From positions 1 to 23,987 of the forward strand of contig JBALXS010000075.1 in assembly GCA_036960485.1 (NCBI GenBank): DNA of 23,987 bases. Reading direction: 5' to 3'. Positions 21,421-23,987 of the stretch are shown piece after piece. The DNA is from Rs1 sp036960485 (GTDB taxonomy: Bacteria; Pseudomonadota; Gammaproteobacteria; Pseudomonadales; Balneatricaceae). The translations under genes and the position numbers were made by a program. Under the pieces are notes generated by a model, which saw only the letters and a program-made list of their open reading frames with translations, searched no databases and was not told the origin of the DNA. The first letter of the stretch is position 1, and every line of letters starts with the position of its first letter.

Positions 21421-23031
21421 GTGAAGTTGTTAAAATTCATTGGCAGTTACTTTCAAGTGCGTATACAAAGACCTTTCACTCAAGAAGTATTGGGAACGTT
21501 AGTCATTGGTGCCATTATGTATTGGCATGCACAAACTCAGAACCTTTTTGGTGAGATAATACGTGTTTCAGGGGTGCTAAATAACTTCGAGTTAGATGAA
21601 GTTTTTGGGCTGTTATTTATTACTTCACTAGGTTTTATTTTTATTATTTACCGACGCACCAGCTATTTGAAGAAAGAGATATCTCGCCGTGAAAAAGCGG
21701 AGATAGAAATAAAAAAAATAGCGTTTTATGATAGTTTAACTGGCTTAGCAAACCGCGATCTATGTAAAGAAAAACTAGAGCAAATAATTACTAAAGCTTG
21801 TACTCAAAATTTTAAAATAGCATTACTCTTTATTGATATTGATAATTTCAAAGGGATCAATGACTCTTTTGGCCATTCATATGGTGATGAGTTATTAAGA
21901 CAAGTGGCTGTTCGAGTATCTCTTGAATTGAGAGAGGAAGATGTGTTTTCTCGCATATCGGGTGATGAGTTTGTGATTGTGATTGATAAATATAAAAACA
22001 GAGAATCTATTAGTGTCCTTTGTGAGCGATTGTTAAGCAGTGTAGCAAAGTCATTTATTTTAAATGATCAAAGTGCTTATGTAAGTTTAAGTATAGGGGT
22101 TTCTGAGTACCCAAGTGATGGAAGTGATGCAGAAGAATTGCTAAAGCAAGCAGACACTGCCATGTATCAAGCTAAAAGCGAGGGTAAAAACACTTACAAA
22201 TTCTTTTCAAACGATATTCGAAAGCTATCTGAAAGAAGGTCACGCGTGTGCCTAAACTTACGACAAGCATTGTTAAATAGAGAACTCAGTGTTGTATATC
22301 AACCCGTTGTCGATGTTCAAACGAGTAAGATTAAAGGCGCAGAAGCTTTAGTGCGATGGAATAACGCAGAGCTTGGGGTTGTTTCCCCTGATGAATTTAT
22401 CCCAATAGCTGAAGAAATAGGTATGATTGGGGCTATAGATGACTGGGTTTTAATCAACGCTTGCAGGCAGAACAAGCAATGGCAGCGAGAGAGTTTGGAT
22501 TTCATTGTCATGTCGGTGAATATCTCTGCAAGCCATCTTAATTCCAATAGAATCGTTGATTCTGTGACTCGATCTTTAACTTCAAGTGAATTGAACCCTA
22601 TTTATTTAGAACTGGAAGTGACAGAAACATCAATGATGAAAGATGTCGATGTGGCGATAAAGTGTTTAGAGCAACTGAAAAATATCGGCATATCACTAGC
22701 ATTGGATGATTTTGGCACCGGCTATTCGTCTATAAACTATCTAAGGCGGTTTAAATTAGACCGATTGAAAATAGACCAGAGCTTCATCAAGAATATTCCA
22801 TCAAGTGAAGAAGATATGTTAACGACGAATACCATTATCACATTGGCTAATAATCTTAATTTAGCAATAACCGCAGAGGGCATCGAGACAATAGATCAGC
22901 TCAATTTCATCAAAAGCACGGTGTGTGATTCAATTCAAGGGTATTACTTCAGTAAGCCGATTAGTGCAAATGAGTTTAGGATGCTGCTATCTACTTCTTA
23001 TATGCAACAGGGCCAAACGGTAGTTCGATAG
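21421..23031 (+). CDS. Membrane GGDEF-EAL protein for cyclic di-GMP turnover
   Basis: The 536-residue inner-membrane protein has two helices (about 24-41 and 59-77), a short coiled linker (80-100), a GGDEF domain (about 100-262) and an EAL domain (about 275-525). The cyclase signature reads SGDEF (180-184), a variant often still active. An inhibitory-site REED (171-174) lies exactly five residues before it. The phosphodiesterase side looks complete: EAL (308-310), NIS, ELEVTE, LDDFGTG with D429/D430, LKIDQSFI with K450, and AEGIE with E486. It may therefore make or break c-di-GMP, controlling motility or biofilm. It starts at GTG, supported by GAGGA 7 nt upstream. No periplasmic sensor domain of size is seen. 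Confidence 0.95.
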   Translation: MKLLKFIGSYFQVRIQRPFTQEVLGTLVIGAIMYWHAQTQNLFGEIIRVSGVLNNFELDEVFGLLFITSLGFIFIIYRRTSYLKKEISRREKAEIEIKKIAFYDSLTGLANRDLCKEKLEQIITKACTQNFKIALLFIDIDNFKGINDSFGHSYGDELLRQVAVRVSLELREEDVFSRISGDEFVIVIDKYKNRESISVLCERLLSSVAKSFILNDQSAYVSLSIGVSEYPSDGSDAEELLKQADTAMYQAKSEGKNTYKFFSNDIRKLSERRSRVCLNLRQALLNRELSVVYQPVVDVQTSKIKGAEALVRWNNAELGVVSPDEFIPIAEEIGMIGAIDDWVLINACRQNKQWQRESLDFIVMSVNISASHLNSNRIVDSVTRSLTSSELNPIYLELEVTETSMMKDVDVAIKCLEQLKNIGISLALDDFGTGYSSINYLRRFKLDRLKIDQSFIKNIPSSEEDMLTTNTIITLANNLNLAITAEGIETIDQLNFIKSTVCDSIQGYYFSKPISANEFRMLLSTSYMQQGQTVVR

Positions 23032-23291
23032 TAATTTTTGGATATCTGAGTTATTTATAATAATGAAGAAGCCTGATAATAAAGCGCAGGGAGAACCAAA
23101 GTGTCACAGTATATGGAGCAAAGAAGTTATCTAGTAGAAGTATAGCTGCTAGAATTAAAATAGAACAAAAAAATACCAGTTGTTACCCCATTGTAAAAAT
23201 CTGTTAGTAGTCAATATTAATATATCTTAAACAAGGTTATAGTCTTTTCCAATATGTGTTTGCTAAAGTAAGAGTGATGCGGAGATCATTT

Positions 23292-23987
23292 ATGTTATTG
23301 GAAGCTTTCGATAAAATTCCAAGCCCAGTACTACTAATTGACAAATCAGGAAAAATTGAAGCTTTTAGTGAAGCTTTTACTCAGTGGAGTAATCGCGATC
23401 TTAAAGTGGGTGCCAATATTGCGGATCAGCTGAGTGAAGATCTCTATCTATGTTTACAGGAGCCGATACTTAAAGCGAATAGAGGAGAGTATTCTGAACT
23501 GACAGTCATTTTGTGTGATGAAAAAAGTCCCAGAGCAAGAGTATGTGTAAACCCCACACTCAATGGCTGTGTCATTTTAGCTAAAATCCCACTGGAAAAT
23601 AGTTTTCCCCATCGCGGTCAACACAAATTGCAAGATATGCTACGCGTTACTTTTGATGCCATAGATCAAGGGATTTCTATCTACGATGAGCAATTGAGTT
23701 TAGTGACCTGGAATTCGAAATTCGAAACGATGGGGGTTCATCCCGCAGGGCCGATTCGCGAAGGCGCAAAGCTAAAAGATCACTACCTTGAATTAGCACA
23801 CAAAGGGGTGCTAGGCCCTGGAAATCCTGAAATCTTGGCACAAGAGTATGTGAATATTATTCTCACCCGTAAAATGAAATTACAAGAGGATCTAAACGGC
23901 GCGGATGGTCGAGTAATCCAAATTAATCGCTATTATCTCTCAGGAGGTGGTTTGTGCGCTGTTTTCACTGATGTCACTGAGCAGCGT
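23292..23987 (+). CDS. PAS-domain signalling protein, N-terminal part, runs off the window
   Basis: An open frame of 232 codons begins at ATG 23292, with GGAG (23281-23284) 7 nt upstream, and continues to the last base without a stop. Residues about 5-100 look like a first PAS-like domain (PSPVLLIDKSGKIEAFSEAF). Residues about 115-230 form a PAS-7-type domain: FDAIDQGISIYDEQLSLVTWN, then KGVLGPGNPE, ending FTDVTEQR, the usual exit from a PAS domain. The missing part is probably a histidine kinase, GGDEF or similar output domain. It follows the GGDEF-EAL gene in the same direction after 260 bp. Confidence 0.85.
   Translation, partial: MLLEAFDKIPSPVLLIDKSGKIEAFSEAFTQWSNRDLKVGANIADQLSEDLYLCLQEPILKANRGEYSELTVILCDEKSPRARVCVNPTLNGCVILAKIPLENSFPHRGQHKLQDMLRVTFDAIDQGISIYDEQLSLVTWNSKFETMGVHPAGPIREGAKLKDHYLELAHKGVLGPGNPEILAQEYVNIILTRKMKLQEDLNGADGRVIQINRYYLSGGGLCAVFTDVTEQR

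Noticed and set aside
23063..23134. 23-codon ATG frame between the GGDEF-EAL and PAS genes
   Set aside because: No ribosome site and a very short product; expected by chance.
1..23987. CRISPR array, tRNA or rRNA genes
   Set aside because: No regularly spaced repeats with unique spacers and no cloverleaf or rRNA-like sequence was noticed by eye.

Overview
The window looks like chromosomal DNA of a free-living, probably marine or aquatic, AT-rich gammaproteobacterium. The reasons are the protein mix (chemoreceptor, GGDEF-EAL signalling protein, NemA-type alkene reductases, MdlA/MdlB-type ABC exporter, helicase IV, Bcr/CflA efflux pump, REP-type transposase) and the consensus Shine-Dalgarno sites. 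The order or family cannot be fixed from the sequence alone. No rRNA, tRNA or CRISPR array was recognised.

Layout. 31-1710: a methyl-accepting chemotaxis protein. 1959-4171: an Old Yellow Enzyme (OYE) reductase facing a LysR regulator. 4525-5355: a YugP-type membrane zinc peptidase and a possible tiny membrane protein with a CTG start. 5581-9384: a leftward operon of a small basic protein and two ABC exporter half-transporters, joined by overlapping stop and start codons. 9385-10330: a long non-coding stretch with a hairpin-rich repeat. 10331-12079: a TetR regulator facing a second OYE, with three near-identical 16-bp operators over both promoters. 12487-13880: a VOC-fold protein facing a LysR regulator that probably starts at TTG. 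14163-15176: a REP-associated tyrosine transposase with short GGACAG-core elements on both sides. 15346-17551: a LysR regulator facing a Bcr/CflA-type pump. 17552-17954: another hairpin cluster. 17955-20900: a helicase IV-like protein carrying an inserted nuclease-like domain and three C-terminal zinc fingers. 21421-23031: a membrane GGDEF-EAL protein. 23292 to the window end: the N-terminal part of a PAS protein.

How the genes fit together. Four pairs of effector plus divergent regulator (OYE/LysR, TetR/OYE, VOC/LysR, LysR/MFS) suggest an accessory zone for sensing and clearing reactive or toxic small molecules. The TetR-OYE-VOC neighbourhood recalls the E. coli nemR-nemA-gloA arrangement, although the operator is different. 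The strongest single observations are the triple TetR operator, the HelD-nuclease-zinc-finger fusion, and the transposase with its scattered GGACAG elements. No complete new multi-gene system could be demonstrated.
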